DNA of 64,000 bases, from assembly GCA_008638415.1 (NCBI GenBank), contig VWVT01000001.1, forward strand, positions 124,001 to 188,000. Reading direction: 5' to 3'. This document shows positions 7,605-16,875 of this stretch, piece after piece. The DNA comes from Nocardiopsis sinuspersici. GTDB taxonomy: Bacteria; Actinomycetota; Actinomycetes; Streptosporangiales; Streptosporangiaceae. Position 1 is the first letter of the stretch, and every line of letters starts with the position of its first letter. The notes below the pieces were generated by a model. It did not search any database and was not told the origin of the DNA. It worked only from the letters and a program-made list of their open reading frames with translations. The translations under genes were made by a program, and so were the position numbers.

Positions 7605-9263
7605 TCACTCCCTCGTTGTCGTCGACTCTGGCGGGTCGGTTGGTGTGTCGGTCTCTGCTCCGGCGGAGGTGCCCTCCGGGTTCGGGGACCCGTCGTCCGA
7701 GCCGCTCCGGAGCCGTTCGGCGAGTGTCTTGGTGAGCTCGTGGAACTCGGCGTTGTTCCCGGCGACCTCGGTCTTGCCGAGACCGGCCAGCTCCACCCGG
7801 GTACGGCCGTCCTCGCCCGGCACCGCGCGCACCCACACGCGGCGGGGGCGGACGAACAGGGTGATGACCAGGCCGAGCACGGCCAGGGAGGCCGCGGTCA
7901 GCGCGGGCAGCCGGGCACCGTCCCGGTTGGCCTGGAGGCTGATGTACTCGCTGTAGCCCGAGAAGGTGATCGACCCGGCGCCGTCCGGCAGCTCCCAGGT
8001 GTCACCGATCTCCATCACGGGCGAGCCGCCGAGCTCATCCATTCCGCTGGTGTTCAACTGGTAGACCGACTGCGGGCCGACCAGCCCCAGGTCGCCCTGG
8101 TAGCCCTCCAGCGTGACCCGCGGGTTCCTCGCCCCGGGGAAGTCGGAGACCAGTTCGCCGCCCTCGGTCTCCGTGGCGCTGGGCAGGAACACGCCCACGA
8201 AGCCCAGTGCCTCGCCACCGGTGTCGGGCACCTTGACGACGCCGTCGGAGGTGAAGGTCCTGGTCTCGCGGTGCAGGAACGGGACCGCCTGGTCGAAGAC
8301 CACGTCCCCGTCGGCGTTGCGCACCTCGAACTCCGGCGCGTACCCGTGGCCGAGCAGGTAGACCTGCACCCCGTCCACGGTCAGCGGGTGGTTGACCTCC
8401 AGCCGGTGCCGGGCCTCCTCCGAGCCCGGGGACCTCACGTAGGTGATGTCGGCGACGTAGGACTCGGCTTGGCCGCGCAGGTCGCCCTCCTCGATGAAGG
8501 AGGCCTCGAAGTCGTCCAGGTGGAGGCTGAACGGCTCCAGGTCGCCCGTGTCCGTCCAGTGGCCGGGGTAGAAGGCGTCGTAGGAGGTCAGGGTGTTGGC
8601 GAACCCCTGCTCCTCCACCAGCAGCATGTTGCCCCGGTAGCCGAAGAAGGCCCCGGCGGCCAGGGCCAGCAGCAGGCCGAGCAGTGCCAGGTGGAACAGC
8701 ACGTTCCCCGCCTCGCGCAGGTACCCGGTCTCGCTGGAGAGGGAGTCCCCGTACCTCTCGGTCCGGTAGCCCCTGAGGATCCCTCGGGCCTGCTCCAGGA
8801 CCGTCTCGGGGGCGGCGTCCGTCGTGAACCTCGCCGTGTACGGCATGCGGCCCAGGTTGCGGGGTGTGCGGACCGGCCTGGCCCGCACCGCGCGGGCGTG
8901 CGCGATCGCGCGCGGGATCACGCAGCCCGCCAGGGAGACGAACAGCAGCAGGTAGATCGCCGCGTACCAGGGCGAGGAGAACACGTCGAAGAGGTAGAAC
9001 CGGTCCAGCCAGGGGGCCAGCTCCGGGTGCTCCTGGAAGTAGGCGTTCACCTCGTCGACGCTCACCACGTTCTGCGGCAGGAACGAGCCGGGGATGGCGC
9101 CGACCGCCAGCAGGAACAGCAGGATCAGGGCGGTGCGCATCGAGGTGAGGGTCCGCCAGGTCCAGCGCAGCCAGCCGATCGGGCCCAGCCCCACGGGCCG
9201 GTTCGCGGAGCCGGTCTCCCCGGCCTCGGCGCGGGCGGCGTCGTCGTTCGTGGTCGTGCTCAT
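7605..9263 (-). CDS. resB: Cytochrome c biogenesis protein ResB (Ccs1)
   Basis: A 552-residue membrane protein partnering CcsB in System II cytochrome c synthesis. Hydrophobic segments at about 40-60, 95-115 and 190-215 precede a large extracytoplasmic domain (HRLEVNHPLTVDGVQVYLLGHGY) and one last helix near 475-495, the usual Ccs1/ResB layout. ATG at 9263 shares its A with the ccdA stop (TGATG), so translation is probably coupled. The frame is open far upstream, but that stretch is the antisense shadow of ccdA. The acidic C-terminal tail is likely cytoplasmic. Confidence 0.9.
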   Translation of the reverse strand: MSTTTNDDAARAEAGETGSANRPVGLGPIGWLRWTWRTLTSMRTALILLFLLAVGAIPGSFLPQNVVSVDEVNAYFQEHPELAPWLDRFYLFDVFSSPWYAAIYLLLFVSLAGCVIPRAIAHARAVRARPVRTPRNLGRMPYTARFTTDAAPETVLEQARGILRGYRTERYGDSLSSETGYLREAGNVLFHLALLGLLLALAAGAFFGYRGNMLLVEEQGFANTLTSYDAFYPGHWTDTGDLEPFSLHLDDFEASFIEEGDLRGQAESYVADITYVRSPGSEEARHRLEVNHPLTVDGVQVYLLGHGYAPEFEVRNADGDVVFDQAVPFLHRETRTFTSDGVVKVPDTGGEALGFVGVFLPSATETEGGELVSDFPGARNPRVTLEGYQGDLGLVGPQSVYQLNTSGMDELGGSPVMEIGDTWELPDGAGSITFSGYSEYISLQANRDGARLPALTAASLAVLGLVITLFVRPRRVWVRAVPGEDGRTRVELAGLGKTEVAGNNAEFHELTKTLAERLRSGSDDGSPNPEGTSAGAETDTPTDPPESTTTRE

Positions 9264-10081
9264 CAGATCACCGTCTGGAAGTCGGCGGCCCATCCCTGCA
9301 TGGCGATGGTCAGTTGCGTCCACAGCCCGGTCACCATCGCCAGGCCGACCAGGACGAGCATGGCCCCGCCGGCCACGGTGACCGCGCGGGTGCGGCGCTT
9401 GAGCCAGCCGAAGGCGCCCAGGGCGCGCCGGTACAGGAGCGAGGCGAGGACGAAGGGCAGGCCCAGCCCGACACAGTAGACCAGGGACAGCAGCATGCCG
9501 CGTCCCGCGCCGCCCTCGACGAAGGCGAGGGTCTGCACGGCGGCCAGGGTCGGCCCGATGCACGGGGTCCAGCCGAGGCCGAAGAGGACGCCGAGCAGGG
9601 GCGCCCCCGCCAGTCCGGCGCGGGGCAGCCGGTGGAAGCGGAACTCGCGGCCGAAGCCCGGCACGAGGCCCATGAAGGCGAGGCCGAGGACGACGGTGAG
9701 GACTCCGAGTACCCGGGTGATGGGCTCGGTGTGGTCCATGAGGACCTCGCCGAGCCAGCCGACGAAGCCGCCGACGGCGACGAACACGAGGGTGAACCCG
9801 GCGATGAAGAGGACGCTGCCGGTGACCATGGTCCAGCGGCGGGAGGCCAGTTCGGCGTCGGCTTGGGCGACGGTCGCCGTGGCGGTCCCGCCCCCCGCGC
9901 CGTCGGCCCCGGCGGCGCGCTCGCGCATGTGGGCGCCGCTCATGCCGGTCACGTAGGACAGGTAGCCGGGCACGAGCGGGAGAACGCACGGGGAGAGGAA
10001 GGAGACGAGCCCGGCGGCCAGGGCCAGCGGGACCGCGGCGAGCAGGGAGCCCGTGAGGACGGTGGTGCCGATCGCGCCCAT
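9263..10081 (-). CDS. ccdA: Thiol-disulfide transporter CcdA
   Basis: A 272-residue membrane protein with six hydrophobic segments that carries electrons from cytoplasmic thioredoxin to extracytoplasmic thioredoxin-like proteins, keeping apocytochrome c cysteines reduced. The redox cysteines sit in [20 protein letters not shown] (Cys32) and in [12 protein letters not shown], both conserved in the DsbD/CcdA family. The start overlaps the tlpA-like stop (TGATG), and its own stop overlaps the resB start. Gene order redoxin-ccdA-resB-ccsB is typical of actinobacteria. Confidence 0.92.
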   Translation of the reverse strand: MGAIGTTVLTGSLLAAVPLALAAGLVSFLSPCVLPLVPGYLSYVTGMSGAHMRERAAGADGAGGGTATATVAQADAELASRRWTMVTGSVLFIAGFTLVFVAVGGFVGWLGEVLMDHTEPITRVLGVLTVVLGLAFMGLVPGFGREFRFHRLPRAGLAGAPLLGVLFGLGWTPCIGPTLAAVQTLAFVEGGAGRGMLLSLVYCVGLGLPFVLASLLYRRALGAFGWLKRRTRAVTVAGGAMLVLVGLAMVTGLWTQLTIAMQGWAADFQTVI

Positions 10082-10842
10082 CAGCGGCCGTCCCCGGAGG
10101 ACTCGCCCTCGGCGTCCTCCTGGGGAGGGGCCTCGGACGGGTCGCCGGAGGGGTCTCCACCGGTCGCCTCGGCCTCCTCGGCCGCCTCGGCTTCCTGCTC
10201 CGCGACCCTGGGGCGCTCCTCCGGGTCGCCGAAGCCGGACTCGACCACCAGCGGGTTGAGCAGTTCGGTCAACTGGCCGTAGGTGGTCGGGCCGATGACG
10301 CGTGCGGCGATGCGGCCCTCGGGGTCGATGACGAGCGTGCTGGGGATGGACCTCGGCGGGACGGTGTCGCGGAAGGCCTGCGGTACCTTGCCGGGCTGGT
10401 CGTACAGGCTCGGGTAGGCGACGTCCTTGCTGTCGACGTAGGACCGGGCGGCGGTCTCGTCGTCCTTGATGTTCACGCCGAGGAAGTCCACGCCCAGGTC
10501 GGCGTACTCGGTGTGGACCTCGTCCAGGACGGGCTGCTCGGTGCGGCAGGGGCCGCACCAGCTCGCCCAGACGTTGAGGACGAGGATGCCGCCCTCGTAG
10601 TCGCCGAGGGAGATCTCGTCCCCGTCGAGGCTGGTCCCCGTGACCTCGGGCGCCTCGACGCGGTCGGCCGCCTCGAAGGAGGTGGCGCTGCCGTCCCCGG
10701 AGACGAAGCGGCTGTCCTCGTCACTGGCCTGGATCTCGTTGCCCCCGGCGCATCCGGTCAGGGCGAGTGCGACGGCGAGTGCGCTCGCCGCCAGGCGCGG
10801 CACGGCACGGCGTCGGCGCGCACCGGTGCTGTTGCTGGGCAT
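10081..10842 (-). CDS. TlpA/ResA-like thiol-disulfide oxidoreductase lipoprotein
   Basis: A 253-residue exported thioredoxin-fold protein. The signal peptide ends in a lipobox (LTGC, lipidated Cys31), so it should be membrane anchored. The active site WCGPC (Cys96 and Cys99) lies in [15 protein letters not shown], and the cis-proline region is [12 protein letters not shown]. It probably reduces apocytochrome c CXXCH cysteines with electrons from CcdA. The C-terminal 45 residues are acidic and disordered-looking. It is the first gene of the maturation operon; an ACTACA/TGTAGT inverted repeat lies just upstream. Confidence 0.9.
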   Translation of the reverse strand: MPSNSTGARRRRAVPRLAASALAVALALTGCAGGNEIQASDEDSRFVSGDGSATSFEAADRVEAPEVTGTSLDGDEISLGDYEGGILVLNVWASWCGPCRTEQPVLDEVHTEYADLGVDFLGVNIKDDETAARSYVDSKDVAYPSLYDQPGKVPQAFRDTVPPRSIPSTLVIDPEGRIAARVIGPTTYGQLTELLNPLVVESGFGDPEERPRVAEQEAEAAEEAEATGGDPSGDPSEAPPQEDAEGESSGDGR

Positions 10843-10877
10843 CGAGGGACCTCGCGAACGGGGTGTGAACAGGGCGG

Positions 10878-10901
10878 ACTACAACAACGACAAAGTGTAG
10901 T
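10878..10901. promoter_or_regulatory. ACTACA-N12-TGTAGT inverted repeat upstream of cytochrome c operon
   Basis: ACTACA (10878-10883) and TGTAGT (10896-10901) form an inverted repeat 36-59 bp upstream of the first cytochrome c maturation gene. The half-sites resemble those bound by BlaI/CopY-type repressors (TACTACA/TGTAGTA), though the 12-bp gap is longer than in classical sites. Candidate operator only. Confidence 0.35.
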
Positions 10902-11094
10902 AGATGCCCTGGCCGCCGTCTCGCCGCCCCGGCACAAGCGTCGACGCGGGTGGCCGGCCCCGTACGGCGGGGCGTGTGGCGGGAGGAGCCCCGGAGAGGG
11001 GGAGGAGGGGGTGGGGGCGATGGCCCTGAGGGCACCGCCCCCCGCGTTGTGGCTGACCGGAGGCTGGGGGCAGCCCCGGTCGGCCCGGCCCGGA

Positions 11095-11298
11095 TCAACC
11101 AGCCTCGACGAAAGCCTCGCGAAGGTAGTCGTGTACGGCCCGCTCGGGGACCCGGTAGGAACGCCCCACGCGAATCGCGGGGAGAACTCCCGAGTGCACC
11201 ATTCGGTAAACGGTCATCTTGGACACACGCATGATCGTGGCGACCTCCGCCACCGTCAAGAACCTGACCTCTTCGAGAGGCGGCTTGCTCCCGTTCAT
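11095..11298 (-). CDS. Small excisionase-type HTH DNA-binding protein
   Basis: A 67-residue protein almost wholly made of a MerR/excisionase-like HTH: FLTVAEVATIMRVSKMTVYRMVHSGVLPAIRVGRSYRVPERAVHDYL. It closely resembles the conserved actinobacterial protein found beside proC in mycobacteria (Rv0500A type), which is not a phage excisionase. The start at 11298 has GAGGG eight bases upstream. No mobile element is nearby, and proC lies about 7 kb away, so the neighbourhood is loosely kept. The role is probably transcriptional; targets unknown. Confidence 0.8.
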   Translation of the reverse strand: MNGSKPPLEEVRFLTVAEVATIMRVSKMTVYRMVHSGVLPAIRVGRSYRVPERAVHDYLREAFVEAG

Positions 11299-11550
11299 CT
11301 TCCGACGCCCTCATTCCCGGACGTGAGCATTGTCTACCGTTCAGCCCGGCGTGGTGCACGGCGGGAAGGACGACCCCGGTGTGCCCGTCCCAACGCCACG
11401 CCAGCGTGTCGTGCTTTCACTACTGACACGTCCGTTTTCAGGGTAGAGCCGAGTCCCCTCCAGCGAAAGGCCGTTCGTACTGTCTTCGCCGATATGCGTT
11501 GATGGCGGGGCGGTTGAGGTTTAACGCTGGGTATAAATGGTGCTCCCCTG

Positions 11551-12348
11551 TCACAACAGACCGGCCCGAGCGAGAACGTACTGGCGTAGCGGCGCATAGT
11601 CCTCGGTCAGATATCCGTCGTCCAAAGGCACGGTGACCAGTAGTTTTCCCTCGGACTCGGCAAGGAACAGCGCGGGGTCGTTGCAGTCGGCGAAGCCCAC
11701 CGTGGGCACCCCCGCCTCCCCTGCCGCACCCGCGAACCCGTGATCCGCGATGACCAACTGCGGCCACGCCTCACCGCGGTCCGCGAGGTCGGCCAGGATG
11801 GCACGCATGGCGAAGGGGTGGTGGCTGTGGCGCGCGAGGTGTCCGTCCGTGACGATCGCGACATCGTCCTCCCAGACAACGATCCGGCGGTTCGGAGGAC
11901 GTTCTGTGGTCACCTCGTAGGAGTAACCGCCTCCCGCGGTGACGACCGGGCAGCCGCGTTCGGCGAGGGCGTCCTTCCAGGCCCGGTAGGTCTCGCGGAG
12001 GTTGCGGGGGTGGCCGGTGGCGAACATGACCCGCTCCCGGCGTTCGGCGGCCAGGGCCATCCGGTCGGCGAGGCCCTCCAGGGCGTCGATGGTCAGGTCG
12101 GGGTCGATCGTGTCGATCCCCCACACGTACTCCTCGTCGGAGACCACTCCGCAGCGCTTGCTCATGAGGGCCAGGACCTCGGGGTAGGTCCAGTCGTGGG
12201 CGAACGTGAGGCCGAACTGGTGGTAGGGGTCCTTCTGGACGAGCCGCCGGTAGTGCCGAAGGTTGTTCTGGCGTGGGGTGTCGACGTGTCCGGCGATCCC
12301 CGTGCGCACCAGATAGGTGATGAGTTCAGCGCGTGTCGGCGGCGTCAC
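11551..12348 (-). CDS. Putative phosphatase, actinobacterial PF15698-like family
   Basis: A 265-residue soluble protein. Motifs FATGHPRNL, VVWEDDVAIV and LVIADHGFAGAAGEAGVPTVGFADCNDPALF resemble the actinobacterial family labelled Phosphatase (PF15698), often found near proC and acuC as here. The reaction and substrate are not established. GTG at 12348 was chosen because GAAGGGGAA precedes it; the in-frame start at 12390 adds residues with no family support. The final residues (LRQYVLARAGLL) match an intact C-terminus. Family assignment is from memory, so the function is tentative. Confidence 0.6.
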   Translation of the reverse strand: MTPPTRAELITYLVRTGIAGHVDTPRQNNLRHYRRLVQKDPYHQFGLTFAHDWTYPEVLALMSKRCGVVSDEEYVWGIDTIDPDLTIDALEGLADRMALAAERRERVMFATGHPRNLRETYRAWKDALAERGCPVVTAGGGYSYEVTTERPPNRRIVVWEDDVAIVTDGHLARHSHHPFAMRAILADLADRGEAWPQLVIADHGFAGAAGEAGVPTVGFADCNDPALFLAESEGKLLVTVPLDDGYLTEDYAPLRQYVLARAGLL

Positions 12349-12606
12349 CTGGTGTTCCCCTTCCTCGTCTGCGCAGCGAGCGTGCGCCACGCCGTGCTGC
12401 CACCACGACGCCTGCTCCTGTTCGCCCGGTATTCAACCTCTGTCCTACCCGCTCGGGGCGCGTCACGCGCGGGTACCCCGGAATTCGCGCCGGTCGACAC
12501 CGGGGTGTTACGGAAGGGTCCGCGCCGCCGGTTCCGGTGCGGGAGAAGGGGACGGGGACGCGGTCCGGGGCCGCCGGAGGCACCGCCGCGTCCCTCCTCC
12601 ACTCCG

Positions 12607-13797
12607 CTACAGGCTCGGGTCGATGCCGTGGCTGGGGAAGACCGCGGTACGGGTCGCGTGGATGGCGCGGTCGACCGGGTCGCCGGGGTCGTAGCCGTTC
12701 TCGAAGGGTTCGAAGGACACGTCGCGTCCGTCGGTCATGTACAGCGGCGCCAGTTCCCCGGTGCGCCGGCGCACGAAGTCGCGCCAGCTCTGCGGGGTCT
12801 CGGTGTCGGGGTGGATCGGGTGCCCGGCGGCCTCGCCCAGCAGGTGGGTCCAGGCGCGCGGGACGACGTGCACCAGACCGTACCCGCCGCCGCCGAACAG
12901 CAGCCACCGGCCGCCGGCGGTCTTCTGGGCGAGCTTGTGCAGCTCGGTGTAGGCCCGGCGCTGGCCGTCCACGCTCAGTGTGAGGTTGGCGAGCGGGTCC
13001 AGGGCGTGGGTGTCGCAGCCCTGCTGGGTGACTAGTATCTCCGGCTGGAACTCGTGCAGCAGCGGCGGCACGACGGCGTCGAAGGCGCGGTGCCAGCCCG
13101 TGTCGCCGGTCCCCGCCGGGAGGGCGACGTTGACCGCGTAGCCCTCGGCGTCCGGCCCGCCGGTCTCCGAGGCCTGGCCGGTGCCGGGGAACAGGGTCGC
13201 CGGCGACTCGTGGAGACTGATGGTGAGTACGCGCGGGTCGTTGTAGAAGGCCTTCTGGACACCGTCCCCGTGGTGGACGTCCACGTCCACGTAGGCGATC
13301 CGCTTGGCCCCCTGCTCCAGCAGCCAGGCGATGGCCAGGGCGGGGTCGTTGTAGACGCAGAAGCCCCACGCGTTGCCGCGCATGGCGTGGTGCAGGCCGC
13401 CCGCGATGTTGGCGGCGTGCGCGCACTCGCCGGACCACACGGCCCGGGCCGCGGCCACGGACGCGCCGGAGATGAGCGCGGAGGCGTCGTGCATGTTCTT
13501 GAAGACGGGGTTGTCCGGGGTGCCCAGCATGTGGGCATCGTCGGGCTCCATGGTGCGGCCCGCGCGTTTGACCGCCTCGATGTAGGCGGGGTCGTGCACC
13601 AGGGCCAGCAGTTCGTCCGAGGCCGGCTCGACGTCGAGCAGACCGACTCCCGCCGCGTCCAGGACACCGAGATCGCGGCTGAGCGCCATGGTCAGCTCGA
13701 CGCGGACCGGCGCCATCGGATGCTGGGGTCCGAAGTCGTAGGCGGTGAGTCCGTCATCCCATGCCACCCGAAGCGAGCAGGACGTGCGTCCTCCCAT
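12607..13797 (-). CDS. acuC: AcuC-type class I histone deacetylase-like protein
   Basis: A 396-residue cytoplasmic zinc hydrolase of the arginase/deacetylase fold. Conserved elements include HPMAPVRVELT near the N-terminus, the charge-relay and zinc region AYVDVDVHHGDGVQKAFY, ISLHESP, and VTQQGCDTHALDPLANL with the third zinc ligand, plus GGGGYG. In Bacillus AcuC deacetylates acetyl-CoA synthetase; an acyl-lysine deacetylase role is likely here. The ATG at 13797 has GGGGGTC upstream. It precedes the phosphatase gene on the same strand with a 258-bp gap, so co-transcription is uncertain. Confidence 0.85.
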   Translation of the reverse strand: MGGRTSCSLRVAWDDGLTAYDFGPQHPMAPVRVELTMALSRDLGVLDAAGVGLLDVEPASDELLALVHDPAYIEAVKRAGRTMEPDDAHMLGTPDNPVFKNMHDASALISGASVAAARAVWSGECAHAANIAGGLHHAMRGNAWGFCVYNDPALAIAWLLEQGAKRIAYVDVDVHHGDGVQKAFYNDPRVLTISLHESPATLFPGTGQASETGGPDAEGYAVNVALPAGTGDTGWHRAFDAVVPPLLHEFQPEILVTQQGCDTHALDPLANLTLSVDGQRRAYTELHKLAQKTAGGRWLLFGGGGYGLVHVVPRAWTHLLGEAAGHPIHPDTETPQSWRDFVRRRTGELAPLYMTDGRDVSFEPFENGYDPGDPVDRAIHATRTAVFPSHGIDPSL

Positions 13798-13914
13798 GTG
13801 GTGACCCCCGTTTCAGGTGTGCGTGCTCCGAAGCACACAGTACGCAAAACCGGACGGCGACCCGAACCCCGGGGTGGCACGTCGACCCGCGGGACCGGGG
13901 CCGTGGCGGGGCCG

Positions 13915-13952
13915 CCGGGCCCGGCGCGGGGTCCCTCCCGCGCCGGGCCCGG
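13915..13952 (-). terminator. Strong GC hairpin terminator
   Basis: A perfect 16-bp stem (13915-13930 with 13937-13952) with loop GTCCCT lies 8 bp beyond the stop of the proline/glycine-rich membrane protein gene. No U-run follows, which is common in actinobacteria. Confidence 0.8.
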
Positions 13953-13960
13953 GTACCCGG

Positions 13961-15925
13961 CTACTCCTCGGTGACGTAGTAGCAGGACTCGTGCTTGTCG
14001 CCCGCCTTGAAGTCGACGTTGCCGTGCAGGGGCGCCGCGAAGAGCGAGTCGTTGGAGGTGAGCAGCACCCGGTACTCGCCCGGCTTGAGCTCCAGCTTCA
14101 TCACCTCGCCCTTCTCGAAGCAGGAGTTGCCCGTGGGCGGCGAGCTGTAGGCCTCGCAGTCCTCGCACGCGGGGGTGAGGATCTCGTCGTGTACCTTGCC
14201 CGGCCCGACGTAGAGGAACCGCATCTCGTACGGCGAGTTGTTGGTGATCTCCAGAACGGTCTTGTCGTTGCCGGAACTGCCCGTGGGGGTCGGGGAGAAC
14301 TCGACCTCGCCGATGGCGGTCATGGTGTCCATCTCGGACTCGATGCGGCCGGCCCCGATGTGGACGACCATCTTCTCGACGTCCTCGGCCTCGTGGTCGG
14401 GGTACTCCGCCTTCAGGAGGTCGACCATCTCCTCGGCCGGCGCGAAGCCGCCCTCCTCGACGTGCTCCCAACCGCACTTGAGCGCGGCGTTCGGGCGTTC
14501 GGCGGCCATGCGCTCGGCGACCTCGGGGACGGTGTCCCAGGCCAGGTCGGAGAACATCTCGATCTGGTCGAAGCCCGCGCACCAGTTCTCGGCGGCGTAC
14601 TGGCTGGTCCCGGTCTCGTACAGCTCGGTGAGCGCGTCGGGCACGCTCCCGGCCGCCTCGGTGCCCTCGTAGTCCACGGGGATCACGCTGTAGATCTCGT
14701 GGGCCTTGCGCATGTTCGCGCGGTAGTCCTCGGTGACCTCGCCGCCGAAGTCCTCCTCGGCCGTGGACACCAGGTTGGCGGCGTAGGAGAGGTGGATGCC
14801 GGCGACCTCGCCGTCGGTGTCCTCCCAGCGGGAGGCGGGGTGCTCGAAGTAGGAGCCGTAGGAGCTCAGGGCCTGCTCGTACTCCTCGGCGGCCACGTCG
14901 GCCTGGGCCTGCTCCAGCAGGGCACAGGCCTCGGCGCCCGACCGGGCCCGCTCCATGAGCGACGGGGAGAAGGAGAGCTGAAAGAGGTCCTCCACGCTCC
15001 CGTAGGCGTCGACGGCCTCGGTCTCACCGCACTCGCCGCGGGCGTGGGCGGCGTCGGCCACACGCAGCCGCCACTCACCCGCCTGCCACACGCCGGTGAG
15101 GGAGGCGAGCAGGGCGACCACCAGGCCTCCGGCGACGAGGAGGGGCATCACGCCCCTGCCCGGCTGCTCTCCCCGGTTGAGGGCGTGCTCGTCCCGGGAG
15201 CGCCCGGCGAAGAGGCCGTGCACGGCGGCGGCGACGAACCATGCGGCGAAGACCGCCACCCAGAGCAGGACGTTGTCGGCGGCGCCGATGACGGCGGCGG
15301 TGACCAGCAGGCCGACGGTGATGATGAGCGCCGCGGCGAAGAAGGGCCACTGGCGCAGGTAGAAGTATCCGGCGCCCATCCCGGAGGCGTTGAGCAGCGA
15401 GGCACGCACCGCCGAGGGCGAGGAGAACAGGCCCAGCCTGCGCGGCTTCGGGGGCGGGGGCGGGGGCGGACCGCCGAACTGGCCCGGGGGCATCCCGCCC
15501 GGAGGAGGGCCGTTCGGAGGCATTCCCCCCGGAGGCATTCCTCCCGGAGGGGGGCCGTTCGGAGGCATTCCGCCGGGGGGCGGACCGCCTGGAGGCATAC
15601 CTCCGGGTGGAGGTCCGCCCGGGGGCATCCCGCCCCGGGGAGGGCCGTTCGGAGGCATCCCGCCGGAGGGCGGGCCGCCGGGGGGCGGGCCGCCGGGGGG
15701 CGGGCCCGGCACACCGCCGGCGTACATCCCTCCGGAGGGGGTCCCGCCGTAGGGGGCTCCTCCGGTCGGGCCGGCGCCGGTCTGGCCGTGGGGCGCACCG
15801 CCTGCGGGCGTACCGCCGTGGGGGTTCGCCTCGGGAGGAGTTCCGCCGGGGGGCGTGCCGCCCGACTGCGGGGAGCCCTCACCCTGCGACGGGGACGGAT
15901 CGGACGGAGGAGGGGATGAAGTCAT
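13961..15925 (-). CDS. Pro/Gly-rich repeat membrane protein, function unknown
   Basis: A 654-residue protein not recognised as a named family. Residues about 1-165 are low-complexity with repeated GGMPPxGPPP decapeptide-like units; about 190-240 hold two hydrophobic segments and a third is near 275 (LLVAGGLVVALLASLTGVW). The long remainder is extracytoplasmic, acidic, and resembles a TPR-like helical stretch (EEYEQALSSYGSYFEH), ending in a beta-rich domain with paired cysteines (PACEDCEAY, KHESCYYV). Start 15925 was chosen after the repeat onset; an in-frame start at 15991 exists. The N-terminal repeats make copy-number variation likely. Confidence 0.65.
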   Translation of the reverse strand: MTSSPPPSDPSPSQGEGSPQSGGTPPGGTPPEANPHGGTPAGGAPHGQTGAGPTGGAPYGGTPSGGMYAGGVPGPPPGGPPPGGPPSGGMPPNGPPRGGMPPGGPPPGGMPPGGPPPGGMPPNGPPPGGMPPGGMPPNGPPPGGMPPGQFGGPPPPPPPKPRRLGLFSSPSAVRASLLNASGMGAGYFYLRQWPFFAAALIITVGLLVTAAVIGAADNVLLWVAVFAAWFVAAAVHGLFAGRSRDEHALNRGEQPGRGVMPLLVAGGLVVALLASLTGVWQAGEWRLRVADAAHARGECGETEAVDAYGSVEDLFQLSFSPSLMERARSGAEACALLEQAQADVAAEEYEQALSSYGSYFEHPASRWEDTDGEVAGIHLSYAANLVSTAEEDFGGEVTEDYRANMRKAHEIYSVIPVDYEGTEAAGSVPDALTELYETGTSQYAAENWCAGFDQIEMFSDLAWDTVPEVAERMAAERPNAALKCGWEHVEEGGFAPAEEMVDLLKAEYPDHEAEDVEKMVVHIGAGRIESEMDTMTAIGEVEFSPTPTGSSGNDKTVLEITNNSPYEMRFLYVGPGKVHDEILTPACEDCEAYSSPPTGNSCFEKGEVMKLELKPGEYRVLLTSNDSLFAAPLHGNVDFKAGDKHESCYYVTEE

Positions 15926-16101
15926 GGAGGACCCTGGGTTCGGCGACGGGGGAGACCCCGTACCGCACGGGGCCGAAAGGGGCGCGTACACCCTTTACCT
16001 ATGCACATTACCCATGTGGGCCGACGCGTTCCCCCGTGGGGCGGACCGCTTCCGGCCATCTTCGGGCCCGGCGATCCTCCTGGTCCCGCCCCTCGCCGGC
16101 G

Positions 16102-16698
16102 TCAGGACGGCCGCGGCCGCCGTAGCCCCCGGAGGAGCAGTTCGACCAGCCGGCGGGGGTCGTAGCGGGGATCGTCGTCACGTCCGGCGCAGAGGTTGCC
16201 GATGCCGCGCATCAGTTCGTAGGCGTGCGTACCGGGCCTGGCCTCGCCGGCGTCGACCGCCGCGTCGAGCAACCGCGCGCAGACGGGCACCAGGCGGTCG
16301 AGGAAGTAGGCGTGCAGTGCCTCGAAGCCGCCGCTGTCCGACTGCATCGCATTGGCGAGTCCGTGCTTCGTGACCAGGAAGTCGACGAAGAGGTCGACCC
16401 ACTGGCGGAGTGCCCCGAACGGAGAGTCCGCCTCGGCCAGCAGGGTCGGCCCGGCCTCGGCGCAGGCCTCGACCTGGTGGCGGTAGACGGCGACGACCAG
16501 GTCCGCCCGGGTCGGGAAGTGGCGGTAGATCGTCCCCGTCCCGACGCCCGCCCGGGCCGCGATCTCGCGGATCGGCGCGTCGACTCCGGAGGCGGTGAAC
16601 ACCGCGGCGGCGGCGGCGAGCAGCTTCTCCTGGTTGCGCCGCGCGTCGGCCCGCCTGCCTCGGGCGGGCTTCTCCCCGGACTCGCCTGTAGTGGGCAC
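16102..16698 (-). CDS. TetR-family transcriptional repressor
   Basis: A 198-residue regulator. The N-terminal HTH (LLAAAAAVFTASGVDAPIREIAARAGVGTGTIYRHFPTRADL, in two parts of the usual fold) is a textbook TetR domain; the helical remainder binds a ligand of unknown kind. GTG at 16698 was chosen for its AAGGAG six bases upstream; a GTG at 16701 and longer in-frame extension are less likely. It is divergent from a hydrolase gene, and the perfect palindrome at 16729-16745 lies in the shared region. It probably represses itself and the hydrolase. Confidence 0.88.
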   Translation of the reverse strand: MPTTGESGEKPARGRRADARRNQEKLLAAAAAVFTASGVDAPIREIAARAGVGTGTIYRHFPTRADLVVAVYRHQVEACAEAGPTLLAEADSPFGALRQWVDLFVDFLVTKHGLANAMQSDSGGFEALHAYFLDRLVPVCARLLDAAVDAGEARPGTHAYELMRGIGNLCAGRDDDPRYDPRRLVELLLRGLRRPRPS

Positions 16699-16728
16699 CA
16701 CGCTCTCCTTCCGACGGCGCTTGACAAA

Positions 16729-16745
16729 GCGGAACATTGTTCCGC
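16729..16745. promoter_or_regulatory. TetR-type palindromic operator
   Basis: GCGGAAC-ATT-GTTCCGC is a perfect 7-3-7 palindrome in the divergent region between the TetR gene and the hydrolase gene. A TTGACA hexamer (16721-16726) just before it, read rightward, could be the -35 box of the hydrolase promoter, so bound repressor would block RNA polymerase. Confidence 0.75.
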
Positions 16746-16875
16746 ATGCTAAGAGGAACAGCGATCCGCTTTTCAGTCTAGCCGAGGCGGACTGAGGCGG
16801 GACGCTTCCGAACGCCTCGCCCGCCGCCGACCGCATGGGACCGGCGGCAGAGGCCATCGAAGGGAAACACGCGTC

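Noticed and set aside
7605..10160. Very long minus frame fusing resB to sequence through ccdA
   Set aside because: The ccdA-overlapping part is in another frame; the resB start at 9263 is supported by TGATG overlap and membrane topology.
11095..11298. Phage or plasmid excisionase
   Set aside because: The protein matches the chromosomal HTH family that sits near proC; no integrase, att site or other mobile gene lies near.
15430..15770. CRISPR-like repeats in the Pro/Gly-rich gene
   Set aside because: The repetition is codon-phased within an open frame and reads as protein repeats, not regularly spaced DNA repeats.
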